A stretch of 64,000 bases of DNA from Trinickia dinghuensis (GTDB lineage: Bacteria; Pseudomonadota; Gammaproteobacteria; Burkholderiales; Burkholderiaceae), in assembly GCF_003367175.1 (NCBI RefSeq), contig NZ_QRGA01000015.1, positions 1 through 64,000 of the forward strand. Direction: 5' to 3'. Shown here in pieces: positions 9,457 to 18,138 of this stretch; the stretch's first letter is position 1; every line of letters begins with the position of its first letter. The notes under the pieces are model-generated. The model saw only the letters and a program-made list of their open reading frames with translations. It did not search any database and had not been told where the DNA came from. The translations under genes and the position numbers were made by a program.

Positions 9457-10032
9457 CTATGGAGCAACCCATTGGCCGCGCCATCTACCTTGTTCGAAGA
9501 TGAATTTCGCTCGAATGTGCCCGTCTTGCGCCAAGTGCAGGTAATCGAATTCAGAAACCGCTATGTCGACCAAACAGAAATGTTCGAAGCCGGCCGATGC
9601 CGTAGCATCGGTTTCCATCGTAGCGTGCGCGTCGAAGGGAGAGGCGACCGGCGTCGCCGGAGCAAGCGGCGCGCGGTAGACGATCAGCGACCGGGGCCTG
9701 CTCGAATCCCAGACTTCTCTCGTTTCGTTCCGATCCTCGACGATGCGCGCAGTCCCCCGCACGCGGACCTGGATGCCAGCATCGAGATCGCAGCCGATCA
9801 GCGAAATGCGCGAGTCGGCTTTCAATTCGGCGACTTTCGTCGACCGCACGTCGGTGTGGAACATGAGAGAACGCAGTTCGCGGCAAACTCGACGCAGGAC
9901 GACCGTGCGAACCGCGGGCGCGCCGTCCAGCCCGATCGTCGCAGCCTGCAGCATCGTAAAGGGCGAACGTTCCTTCCCGGCGTTTGCGCCTGCATGAAGC
10001 AACGCCCAGATCTCGTCGAGTATCTCGTTCAT
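9457..10032 (-). CDS. Pyridoxamine 5'-phosphate oxidase-like FMN protein
   Basis: 191 residues in the split-barrel flavin family (Alr4036-like). The FMN contacts fall in the stretch with APAVRTVVLRR and HTDVRSTKV, and the C-terminus ends FEQGRWRGQWVAP as in related pyridox(am)ine oxidase-like proteins. True PNPOx function is not certain. The start at 10032 places the conserved helix MNEILDEIWALL first; the in-frame extension to 10125 is low-complexity. It follows the SDR gene at 10134 on the same strand, so the two may be co-transcribed. Confidence 0.8.
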   Translation of the reverse strand: MNEILDEIWALLHAGANAGKERSPFTMLQAATIGLDGAPAVRTVVLRRVCRELRSLMFHTDVRSTKVAELKADSRISLIGCDLDAGIQVRVRGTARIVEDRNETREVWDSSRPRSLIVYRAPLAPATPVASPFDAHATMETDATASAGFEHFCLVDIAVSEFDYLHLAQDGHIRAKFIFEQGRWRGQWVAP

Positions 10033-10133
10033 GCGGTCGAATGCGGTCGATCGAGCACGGCAGGCCGCCGTGCATTCTATTGATGTTCTGCAGCTTCTTC
10101 GGGCGGGCCGATTGCGCTTGTGCAAGCGGCCAG

Positions 10134-10847
10134 CTATAGCGCGCGCACGATACCGCCGTCGACCCGAATGTTCTGCCCCGTGATGTAGCCCGCGGCATCC
10201 GAAAGCAGGAACGCCACTGTCTTTGCAATCTCCTGCGTCTTTCCGAAACGGTTCATCGGAATTCGCGCGACGATTTCCTGCGTCTCGGGCCAGCTATCGA
10301 TGAACCCCGGCAGCACCGAATTGATTCGGATTTTGTCTTTCGCGTAACGCTCGGCATAGAGCCGCGTGAACGAGCTCAACGCCGCACGCAGTGCCGACGA
10401 AACCGGCATGGCCTGCTCTGGCGCATCGGCGGCAAAGCTCGAGATATTGACGACCGCCCCGCCTCCCTGCTCGATGAACGCCGGGGTCACGCGCCGGAGC
10501 ACGCGCGCAACGTTGAGCACGATCAGGTCGAGCCCTAGATGCCACTGCTCGTCTTCGATCGAGAGCAGATCGCCTTTCGGCGGGTGGCCGGTATTGTTCA
10601 CCACCGCGTCGATGCGGCCGTATCTTTCCAGCGTCTCTTGAACGAATCGGTCGATGTCGGCCGCCTCGGTCACCGAACCCGTAAAGCCAAACCCGCCGAG
10701 TTCCTTGGCCAGCTCCGCCGCGCCGCCCGACGGCGACATCAACGCGAGACGAAAGCCGCTATCCGCGAGTTCGCGAGCGATGGCCGCGCCCATCCCCTTG
10801 CCGGCCGCCGTAACGAGTGCGACTTTCTCTCCAGACACTCCAGACAT
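10134..10847 (-). CDS. SDR-like protein with altered catalytic residues
   Basis: 237 residues, Rossmann fold of the short-chain dehydrogenase type. The cofactor motif is TAAGKGMG and the NNTG strand motif and NISS serine are present. At the place of the catalytic YxxxK the sequence reads SSALRAAL, so Tyr is replaced by Ser and Lys by Arg. This resembles FabG-like subgroups known to lack a perfect tetrad; redox activity is doubtful. Start at 10847 is supported by AGGAG 7 bases upstream. Upstream of the flavin protein gene on the same strand. Confidence 0.8.
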   Translation of the reverse strand: MSGVSGEKVALVTAAGKGMGAAIARELADSGFRLALMSPSGGAAELAKELGGFGFTGSVTEAADIDRFVQETLERYGRIDAVVNNTGHPPKGDLLSIEDEQWHLGLDLIVLNVARVLRRVTPAFIEQGGGAVVNISSFAADAPEQAMPVSSALRAALSSFTRLYAERYAKDKIRINSVLPGFIDSWPETQEIVARIPMNRFGKTQEIAKTVAFLLSDAAGYITGQNIRVDGGIVRAL

Positions 10848-10924
10848 GGCTTTGCTCCTGTTTTCGTTGAAAATCGTTCTTCCGATCACGCGCCCGTGAC
10901 TGCTCTTTGACGCGCGCGCCGAAA

Positions 10925-11842
10925 TTAAGCCGTCGACGCTCCGATCTTCCGGCAGAGCCGCCGCAGCGGTTCCTCGAATTGCATGACGGCGACCCCGGCC
11001 AGGATAAATGCCACCGCCACGTAGGCCGTCGTCGTGATCGGTTCGCCCACGACGAGCACGCCGATCGCCAATGCAACCACAGGTGGAATATAGGTCACGC
11101 TCGATGCCGCCAGACCGCCGAGATGTTCGACGATGTGGTAGTAAGCCAGATACGCCACGCCGGTTCCCAGAAGGCCAAGTCCCAATACGAGTTCGACCGC
11201 CGCCTTCGGGTGAGCGAATAACGCGCCCGTTCCGTCAAGGCCGACGACAGCGTACAGATAGATCGAGGCAAACCCGACCTGATAGGTTGTCAGTGCCACG
11301 CCGGGGATCTTCAGCGGAGTGATGAACCGTTTGGCGTAGATGAACGAAAGTCCCATGCTCAGCGATCCGCCCAACATCCAGCACACGCCGGCGAGCTCGC
11401 TTCGGTCTACGCTATCCGACCACGGGTGAGCGATGAGCAGCACGCCAAGAAAACCGAGCAGCACGCCGCCCCCTTTCCAGACGCTTATCCCTTCCTTGCC
11501 TTGCAGAAGCCATGAACAGATCACGGCGAAGATAGGGATCGTGCCGCTCAACATCCCGGCGACGCCCGACGGCATGCGTGCCGCACCTTCCGCGTACGTG
11601 AAATAGTCGATCGTCGTCGCGAGCAAGGACATCACGAAGAAGTGATGCGCAAAACGCAAATGCGACCACTTCAGCGACCGCGTTGCCAAGGCATAGCCCA
11701 GGATCGGGATGAAACCGCAGAGGACGCGCAGCAGCGTCACCTGGGCCGGCGTCACGACTTCGGCCGCCGACTTCATGAAGATGAAGTTGGAGCCCCAGAG
11801 GCCGCCTAGAAAGAAAAATGCAAATAGCGCCGACTTCTTCAT
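10925..11842 (-). CDS. EamA/DMT family transporter
   Basis: 305 residues with about ten transmembrane helices and two EamA repeats (GGLWGSNFIFMKSAA at the start, YIPPVVALAIGVLVVGEP in the second repeat). Likely an exporter or permease for a small metabolite. It diverges from the GcvA-like LysR gene at 12092 with 249 bases between, which suggests control by that regulator. The SDR gene follows 77 bases downstream and could be read from the same promoter. Confidence 0.87.
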   Translation of the reverse strand: MKKSALFAFFFLGGLWGSNFIFMKSAAEVVTPAQVTLLRVLCGFIPILGYALATRSLKWSHLRFAHHFFVMSLLATTIDYFTYAEGAARMPSGVAGMLSGTIPIFAVICSWLLQGKEGISVWKGGGVLLGFLGVLLIAHPWSDSVDRSELAGVCWMLGGSLSMGLSFIYAKRFITPLKIPGVALTTYQVGFASIYLYAVVGLDGTGALFAHPKAAVELVLGLGLLGTGVAYLAYYHIVEHLGGLAASSVTYIPPVVALAIGVLVVGEPITTTAYVAVAFILAGVAVMQFEEPLRRLCRKIGASTA

Positions 11843-12091
11843 CTTCGTCCATGCCGCTCGAACCAGGCTGCCACCATCCGATGGTTCCGCCTGTGGTTGG
11901 ATTCGCGCCTTCGGGCGCTCGGCCCCGTATCTCGCTACACTTTTTCTATCGACATAGTGCTAAGCTCGTGGCAGTTTCCGGTGGCCCACGGTGTTCAGAA
12001 GCACAACCCGATTAGGGTTCAGAATAGCACTCGAGGTGGGCTGCGATGCCGTAGTTTTCCAGCCTTAATACAGTAGTAAAACTATTGTTAT

Positions 12092-13042
12092 ATGGATGAC
12101 GATCAGGACGAATCCCTTCCCTCGCTGAATGCGCTCCGCGCGTTCGAGGCGGCCAGCCGCCACCTGAGCTTCCGCCGCGCGGCGGAGGAACTGCGCGTCA
12201 CGGAGGGCGCGGTCGGACAGCATATTCGGGGGCTCGAGACGAACCTGGGCCTCAAATTGTTCGAGCGTAGAGGACGGGGAATCGCGCTAACCGAAAACGG
12301 CGAAACCTACTCCGTCAGCGTGCGCCGCGCATTCGACTTGTTGATCGATGCCACCAAGGCGCTACGGCCTGAACCGCTGAAGATCACCATCAGCGTCACG
12401 CCGACGTTTGCCGCAAAGTGGCTGATTCCACGCTTGCCCGATTTCACTTCGGCCAATCCGGATACCGATCTGCGTATCGTTGCGACAGATCGCCTATCGC
12501 ATTTCCAGCGAGACGGAATCGATCTTGCCGTTCGGTACGGTCGTCCGCCCTTTGGAGCGGGTCTCGACACCGACCTGCTGTTCGAAGACATCCAGGTTGC
12601 GGTGGCGAGTCCCGACATTCTCCGAGGCGAGCGTCGAGGAAAGCAGATCGTGTCGCAACATACGCTGCTGCACGACACACACAATCTCTGGCCGCAGTTC
12701 TTGGCCGATCTGCTTCGTCAACAGATACCGCTGACTGTCGAGAAGAACATCCGGTTCAGCCAGACCTCGCTTGCGATCGATGCAGCGGCGGAAGGCCAGG
12801 GAATTGCGTTGGCCAATCTGGAATTCGTTGCGCGGGATATTGCCGCGGGACGCTTGGTCCGCATATTTGAATTGGCGCATCGGACCCATGCGGGCTTCTA
12901 TCTGGTGTCGCCGCGCAAGCCGCGTCAGTCGGAGCCGGTGGCCACGTTACGGAAGTGGCTGCACGTCCAGGCGTCGAAGGCGCGGCAGGCCGAAGACGCA
13001 CATGCTGCCCGATCTTTATCCAGATCAAGTGCTCCTATGTAA
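12092..13042 (+). CDS. LysR family regulator, GcvA-like
   Basis: 316 residues. The N-terminal segment LPSLNALRAFEAASRHLSF is typical of the GcvA/AmpR subgroup, followed by the HTH with RVTEGAVGQHI and a substrate-binding domain. It diverges from the EamA gene. Its last 18 bases overlap the 3' end of the MFS gene on the other strand. Spacer 11843-12091 is A/T-richer than its surroundings and should hold both promoters. Confidence 0.9.
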   Translation: MDDDQDESLPSLNALRAFEAASRHLSFRRAAEELRVTEGAVGQHIRGLETNLGLKLFERRGRGIALTENGETYSVSVRRAFDLLIDATKALRPEPLKITISVTPTFAAKWLIPRLPDFTSANPDTDLRIVATDRLSHFQRDGIDLAVRYGRPPFGAGLDTDLLFEDIQVAVASPDILRGERRGKQIVSQHTLLHDTHNLWPQFLADLLRQQIPLTVEKNIRFSQTSLAIDAAAEGQGIALANLEFVARDIAAGRLVRIFELAHRTHAGFYLVSPRKPRQSEPVATLRKWLHVQASKARQAEDAHAARSLSRSSAPM

Positions 13043-14215
13043 CAAACTCGGCCTCGCCACCGTGAGCACGACCGGTACGGCAACGGCGTAGATGGCCACG
13101 CCGATGATCCACGTGAGCCCGTTCCAGCCCGGGCGCGAATACGCATAAACCCAACTGAAGATGAGCGGACCGAAAATCGCTGCAAGACTCACGAGGCTTG
13201 CAACGACGCCCTGCAACTGGCCCTGGCTTTCGCGATCGACGGCCTTGGTCTGCAGCGCCCGGAGTGCGGGCAGCCCGATTCCGCCGAACGCGAGCAGCGG
13301 TATCACGGCGAACGCAACCCAGCCTGCCCGCGCGAAGGCGAGGACGAGCAAGGCCGCCGCTTCGCAAACGATGCCGAGCAGCAGCGTGCCGCGTTCGCCG
13401 AGCCGTCGCGTCGCCGGGCCGACGGCGAAACCCTGCGCCAGAGCAACGAGCGCGCCGAATGTGCCTAGCGAAAGACCGACCTCGGTTCCGGTCCAGCCGA
13501 AGCGGTCCTCGACGAAAAGCACCCAAATGGTCGAGTAGGTCTGGCCGACGAGGCCAATGAGCAGGAAGACCGTGAGCAGCGGCACGAGTGCGCGGAACGC
13601 GATGGCCCAACGCAGCGGCACGAAAGGATTGAGTGCTCGCCAATCGATTGGCGTCCGCGCGGGTTGATGCGACTCGGGCAGCATCAAAAGTGCGAGCAAT
13701 AAGTTGACGCCGTTCAGCGCGGCTGCGGCGAGGAATGGGTCGCGCACAGAAACGTCGCCAAGTGCGCCGCCAATGACCGGGCCCAACACGAAACCCGCGC
13801 CGTAAAAGGCATGGAACAGGCCATATCGGCGCGCGCGCTCGGCCTCAGGCGTGATGTCGGCGATGTAAGCAATGGCCACCGCCGTATTTGCCGCGGTCAG
13901 CCCAGCCACGGCACGGCCGGCGAACAGCAGCCAGACATGCGGCGTGAATGCCATGACCAAATAGTCGGCGGCCGTCCCCGCGAGGGAAAGGAGCAGCACG
14001 GGGCGGCGGCCGTAACGATCCGACAGGACTCCGAGGACGGGCGCGAAGACAAACTGCATCAACGCGTGCACCGCCAACATCGCACCGAACAGCGACGATA
14101 TTTCCTTGGTGCCGGTCATCGAGCGGAGCAGCCCCGGCAGAATCGGAAAAATCAGCGCGATGCCCGCCGCATCGAGCGCGACGGTGGCGAAGATCACGAT
14201 CAACGAGCGCTTCAT
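13025..14215 (-). CDS. MFS transporter, Tet(A)/TCR-like
   Basis: 396 residues, 12 transmembrane helices. It carries the motif GVLSDRYGRRPVLLLSL after helix 2, characteristic of TCR/Tet-family drug:H+ antiporters. Substrate is unknown and tetracycline export should not be assumed. Start at 14215 is preferred (AAAGG 9 bases upstream); a GTG at 14230 overlaps the stop of the acyltransferase gene by 4 bases. The tight arrangement means it is co-transcribed and probably coupled with that gene. Confidence 0.85.
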   Translation of the reverse strand: MKRSLIVIFATVALDAAGIALIFPILPGLLRSMTGTKEISSLFGAMLAVHALMQFVFAPVLGVLSDRYGRRPVLLLSLAGTAADYLVMAFTPHVWLLFAGRAVAGLTAANTAVAIAYIADITPEAERARRYGLFHAFYGAGFVLGPVIGGALGDVSVRDPFLAAAALNGVNLLLALLMLPESHQPARTPIDWRALNPFVPLRWAIAFRALVPLLTVFLLIGLVGQTYSTIWVLFVEDRFGWTGTEVGLSLGTFGALVALAQGFAVGPATRRLGERGTLLLGIVCEAAALLVLAFARAGWVAFAVIPLLAFGGIGLPALRALQTKAVDRESQGQLQGVVASLVSLAAIFGPLIFSWVYAYSRPGWNGLTWIIGVAIYAVAVPVVLTVARPSLLHRST

Positions 14216-14226
14216 GGGTTCGCCTT

Positions 14227-15300
14227 TCACGCAACCAGCGTCGAGTCCACCGCTTCCACCGCCAACGCCGTCGCCTCGTCATCGGGATGCGACGCGGCAA
14301 CCGAATCCAGGAGGTCCGTCCGCTGCCGTTGCGCGACCGCAAGGAACGGATCGTTGGGGATCGGATGCCAGAGCCAATATGCCGCCGGTTGTGCGGAAAT
14401 GAACCCGCCGATATGGACGGCTAGCCTTTGGGTCAGATCGGAAGCGGCCTCCTGCTCGGGCATCGACGCGCAATATTCGATCGGGTCAAGAATGTTCATC
14501 GAAAAACCCGCAGCGTCCCGGCGCGATGCGAAGCCCGGAAGAACGAGCGTGCCGGACCGCGCGTACCTTGCCGGCCCGGGGGGATAGTTGAACTCGGCAT
14601 CATGCACCCGGGCAACGATTCCCTTGTACTTGGCGCTCGGGTAAACATCCACCACCATCAACACGACACCATTGCGCCCGAGCACTCGGTCAATCTTGGC
14701 CCCGGTGCTCCTTCGTCCAAACGCTATGGGCATTCCGCGAGTAGCGCATCGGCCTTCATAAATCCACTGTTCCGTGGGGGTTGGCTTATCGCCGATCGAA
14801 TAGACGAAGCCGATGTCGACTCCGCGATCTTTCAGATGCGCCGCGAACAGTTCGATGCTGCCGATGTGGGGGACCGCAAGGATGCAGCCGTTGCTCGATT
14901 TGGCGAGAGCATGGGAAAGACTGGCCAGCGCTTCATCGGGAATTCGGGCTTCGAGGTCCAGCGCTCTGCCCCGGTCGTGTTGCAGGTTGCCGAGATCGAA
15001 GAGGACTGTGACCCACGCGGCCAGGCCCTCGATCACCTGGTCATCCGTCGCGGTCCCCCCGCGGATGATGCTTTGGCGGAGGAACATGCTGTTGACCATT
15101 GAGTTTGGCCCGCCGGCGATCGCCTCAGCGATTTTTTGCGCAAAAAAGGGCTGGCTCGCCGGAGAGACCCGCGGGGCGAGGCGGTTGACGAGGTTCACAA
15201 CCGCGGTTTGGATATCTCCGTGCCTACGCGGCAAAAGCGTGAAGGCGTCGATCTGATTCGATGGAACAGGTAAGGACAGGTCTCTTATTGGATCGGCCAT
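14227..15300 (-). CDS. LpxL/HtrB-like lysophospholipid acyltransferase
   Basis: 357 residues. The HX4E catalytic motif of the LPLAT/lipid A acyltransferase superfamily is His145-Glu150 in PHIGSIE. Later blocks (RNGVVLMVVDVYP, YPPGPARYARSGTLVLPGF, YWLWHPIPNDPF) match the late-domain pattern of LpxL/HtrB-type enzymes. The N-terminus is extended by about 50 residues and lacks the usual single membrane anchor. It should transfer an acyl chain to a lipid or natural-product acceptor; the acceptor is unknown. It lies between the phospholipase pair and the MFS gene on the same strand. Confidence 0.72.
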   Translation of the reverse strand: MADPIRDLSLPVPSNQIDAFTLLPRRHGDIQTAVVNLVNRLAPRVSPASQPFFAQKIAEAIAGGPNSMVNSMFLRQSIIRGGTATDDQVIEGLAAWVTVLFDLGNLQHDRGRALDLEARIPDEALASLSHALAKSSNGCILAVPHIGSIELFAAHLKDRGVDIGFVYSIGDKPTPTEQWIYEGRCATRGMPIAFGRRSTGAKIDRVLGRNGVVLMVVDVYPSAKYKGIVARVHDAEFNYPPGPARYARSGTLVLPGFASRRDAAGFSMNILDPIEYCASMPEQEAASDLTQRLAVHIGGFISAQPAAYWLWHPIPNDPFLAVAQRQRTDLLDSVAASHPDDEATALAVEAVDSTLVA

Positions 15301-15408
15301 TTATTTTCTGTAGTCCGAGTACGGCGTGGTCACGCTTCACTATGTCAACATTCACCCGACATCCCCATGTCGAGATAGCGCTCGAACCACACTGGCTCGG
15401 CAGGCTGC

Positions 15409-15657
15409 CTATTTTTTCCCGCCGCTATGCCGCTGCTGCCGCCGTTTCTCGCGCTCCTTCGCCAGATGCGGCATCAATTCGTTGATGTACTGCCTCGCAT
15501 CCCCACGCGAGGATACCTGACTGAACCGTTTGTGCGCCACCTCCTCGCCGACAAGTTCAATGTGGGCCTTGCGCAGCACATGCAGCAGCCCCATCAGCGT
15601 GCTGGGATCGGGCACGGGTTCGTGATCGCGCTCATGGAGGGAAGTCGTTTGGCTCAT
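15409..15657 (-). CDS. Small hypothetical protein, 82 aa
   Basis: Not recognised. Hydrophilic, His- and Arg-rich, with a lysine/arginine-rich tail (KEREKRRQQRHSGGKK) and no membrane segment. Its ATG overlaps the TGA of the phospholipase-like gene (ATGA), so translation is probably coupled. The arrangement suggests an accessory or partner protein. Confidence 0.6.
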   Translation of the reverse strand: MSQTTSLHERDHEPVPDPSTLMGLLHVLRKAHIELVGEEVAHKRFSQVSSRGDARQYINELMPHLAKEREKRRQQRHSGGKK

Positions 15658-16898
15658 GTTCCGATCCTCGCAGGGCAGTCTTGGCGGCAATTGTGGGTAA
15701 TCAGCGGCAGCAAGTCTTTGGCGTTCTTGTCGCGATCCGTTAGCGGCTGGAGACCGAACAGGCGTTGAAGGGTTGCCAGCACCGAACTGTGATCGTACGT
15801 GGTGTTATCCACCTTGCCCCTTTCGACCCATGGCGACACAACGATGGCGGGGACACGCACGCCGTACACGTCGAACCCGAAGCCGCTCGCATTCAGCTTC
15901 GCCGCCGCGCCGTCGTTCGGCGCGCTTGCGGGGCCGGGATCCACCGAGTCATAGAAGCCGCCGTGCTCGTCGTAAAGGATCACGAATAGGCTCCGGTCCC
16001 ACACGGGCGAGCTGCGGATCGCGTTGTACACGCGCGCGACGAGTTGGTCGCCGGCGGCGAGGCCATCCATCGGGTGCTGCGAACTGCCGTGTTCGTAGGT
16101 GTCGTTAATGATGTCGCCGTAGCTCGGTTCGATGAACGTATAGCGAGCGGTGTAGCCCGCGGCAAGGTCGGCCTCAAGGTGCGCCAAGTCGTCGACATCG
16201 CCGACGCTGATACCCTCGATCGACGCGACCTGCGGGATGTGGCCTAGCGGATCGCCGAGATGGTCTTGGTAGAGGCGGTAGTTGTCTTTCCCCAACGCGT
16301 CGAAAATCGATCCGTTCGGATAAACGAAGCCTTTCAGCCCTTCCCATTCGCACATCTCGGCCGATGTCGGCGAATGGTCGAGCCCGGCAGAGGATGCGCC
16401 GTGCAGAAAGTAGCGATTGGGCCAAGTCGGCCCCGGCATCGAGGCATGCCAGCCGTCGCACAGCACGAACTGTGTTGCGAGTTGGTATAGCGCGGGGCAC
16501 TGCGTACGAACGTCGACGCCCCGCATGATGTCGGCCACGTCGCCGGATTGCGGCGGGGCACCTTCGGTACGGGTGGTCGCATAGTTCGAGACGAAGCCGG
16601 AATTGTCGACCGCCGGATACGGCTGGCCTTGCTGGAATTTCGCGCCGGCGCCGCAAAGCTGCTCGAGCACGTCGGTGAATTCATGCCCGGGGTCGGTGGG
16701 CATCCGGCCCGGTGCGCCGTCGGCGAACGCGTAAGTGGCGCCGTTGTAGGTGTTCGAGCTTTCGCCGGTGGCGGCGACAATTCCGGGAATGCCGGAGAGC
16801 GCGAACAAATGATCGAAAGACCGGTTTTCCAGCATCAGCACGAATACGTGCTGAATGATGTTCTCCAAACTGCTTGCGGCCGCTGCGTTCGCATCCAT
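15654..16898 (-). CDS. Phosphoesterase family protein (phospholipase C-like)
   Basis: 414 residues of the PF04185 phosphoesterase family (phospholipase C and AcpA acid phosphatases). The nucleophile-region motif MLENRSFDHLF is at residues 22-32, followed by PGPTWPNRYFLHGAS and the C-terminal metal-site motif YDEHGGFYDSVDP. It hydrolyses a phosphoester, perhaps of a phospholipid. Unusually it lacks any Sec or Tat signal peptide: the conserved domain starts about 15 residues in. It is first gene of a minus-strand unit with the 82-residue protein, the acyltransferase and the MFS pump. Confidence 0.85.
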   Translation of the reverse strand: MDANAAAASSLENIIQHVFVLMLENRSFDHLFALSGIPGIVAATGESSNTYNGATYAFADGAPGRMPTDPGHEFTDVLEQLCGAGAKFQQGQPYPAVDNSGFVSNYATTRTEGAPPQSGDVADIMRGVDVRTQCPALYQLATQFVLCDGWHASMPGPTWPNRYFLHGASSAGLDHSPTSAEMCEWEGLKGFVYPNGSIFDALGKDNYRLYQDHLGDPLGHIPQVASIEGISVGDVDDLAHLEADLAAGYTARYTFIEPSYGDIINDTYEHGSSQHPMDGLAAGDQLVARVYNAIRSSPVWDRSLFVILYDEHGGFYDSVDPGPASAPNDGAAAKLNASGFGFDVYGVRVPAIVVSPWVERGKVDNTTYDHSSVLATLQRLFGLQPLTDRDKNAKDLLPLITHNCRQDCPARIGT

Positions 16899-17112
16899 CG
16901 TGCGCTCCTGTCGTTCTCTCCCCCGACCGGCCTGTTTTTTGTTTTTCGCCTCGTTGTTGGCGCGTTCTGTCGTTCTAGCACATACGGCAGCGCGTCATCC
17001 GGATTTCCGTAGCGGATTTCTCTATTCGCTCTGCGATGTTCGCCGGCAATTGTCTTGCCGATCGACGTATAGTGGCCGTCACATCACAACGAACCCTGGA
17101 AAAGGCGAAAGA

Positions 17113-17487
17113 ATGTTCGATCACGTCAAATTCGGCGTCAGCGATTTTGCAGCAAGTAAGACATTCTTCCTGAAGGCACTCGAGCCGATCGGCGTGGCTG
17201 TAGTCGCGGAGGGACCGCCGACTTACGGCGTCGAGCTCAGTCCAAAGGGTAAGGCGTCGTTGTGTCTGTACCAAACCGAGGAGAAACCGGCGCATCTTCA
17301 CTTGGCATTCGCGGCCGAGCATCGCGAGCAAGTCGACGCTTTCTATCGCGCGGCTCTGGAAGCGGGCGGCAAGGACAATGGCGCGCCCGGTCTGCGCCCT
17401 CACTATCATGCGAACTACTACGCCGCCTTTGTCATCGGTCCGGACGGGCACAACATCGAAGTGGTTTGCCACGAACCGGGAGCGTAG
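17113..17487 (+). CDS. VOC family (glyoxalase-like) protein
   Basis: 124 residues with two beta-alpha-beta-beta-beta repeats of the vicinal oxygen chelate fold. It starts MFDHVKFGVSDF and ends with DGHNIEVVCHE, whose Glu is a usual metal ligand. Probably a small metal-dependent lyase, dioxygenase-like or resistance protein; substrate unknown. Start chosen for the fold, with AAAGGCGAAAG upstream. Longer in-frame sequence back to 16855 is not conserved-looking. Confidence 0.85.
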   Translation: MFDHVKFGVSDFAASKTFFLKALEPIGVAVVAEGPPTYGVELSPKGKASLCLYQTEEKPAHLHLAFAAEHREQVDAFYRAALEAGGKDNGAPGLRPHYHANYYAAFVIGPDGHNIEVVCHEPGA

Positions 17488-17584
17488 CCCGCTGCAATGT
17501 AAGCGCGTCGAGTGCAACGAGTTCATCAACGGGCGGCAGCATATCGGGGATCAAGAAAACAAGCAGGCTTGGAACAGGAGCCTC

Positions 17585-18028
17585 TTACAGCCCCAAGGCT
17601 TGAGCGATGCGAAAGGCCATCGACACTGGGATATCATTTTTGCCACGTTCAATATGCGCCAACTGCGACTGCGTCATATTCATTCGCGAGGCTAGCTGCG
17701 CTTGCGATAACCCAGCCTTCAGCCTGAGACTCGCGAGCGTATTGCTGTGTCCGTACACAGTTACAGCAGCCCATTTTCGCGCGTCGGCAAGAAAATCCTC
17801 CCCGTGGACAGATTCTAGTTCGGCTATCAACTCATCGAGTTCGACTGGCCCATCACCGAGCACAACGACATGATCACGCTGCAAGCTAGGCGTGGCTTTG
17901 CACATGTCCGGGCGTCTGTTCCGCAATCGCTTCATCTGCTTCATCTTCAAGCTATCGTCTATGAGATAGCGATAGCTTAGAGCCGTTTCCTCGCTATTCA
18001 ACCTGATTCCACGAATTTTCAGATTCAC
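17585..18028 (-). CDS. XRE family helix-turn-helix protein
   Basis: 147 residues. The C-terminal 60 residues form a Cro/CI-type HTH ([20 protein letters not shown] then [10 protein letters not shown]), like HigA-type antitoxins. The N-terminal half is of unknown fold and rich in charged residues. No toxin-like partner gene is next to it on either side. Codon use is less GC-biased than in the neighbours, which hints at recent acquisition. The true start may be further in, at one of the internal Met codons near residue 28-32. Confidence 0.7.
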   Translation of the reverse strand: MNLKIRGIRLNSEETALSYRYLIDDSLKMKQMKRLRNRRPDMCKATPSLQRDHVVVLGDGPVELDELIAELESVHGEDFLADARKWAAVTVYGHSNTLASLRLKAGLSQAQLASRMNMTQSQLAHIERGKNDIPVSMAFRIAQALGL

Positions 18029-18138
18029 TTACCCCAGCACCACGCTCGCTTCCGCACGCGGGATTCAGCGTATCGTCCGAAATCGTCCTAATCTTTCAGT
18101 GTCAGGGCGGCTTTTCCCGCCGGCGGCGGCGCGCTCGC

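Noticed and set aside
13025-14215. Tetracycline resistance gene
   Set aside because: The protein has the TCR/Tet motif A, but many such pumps have other substrates; no evidence for a resistance label.
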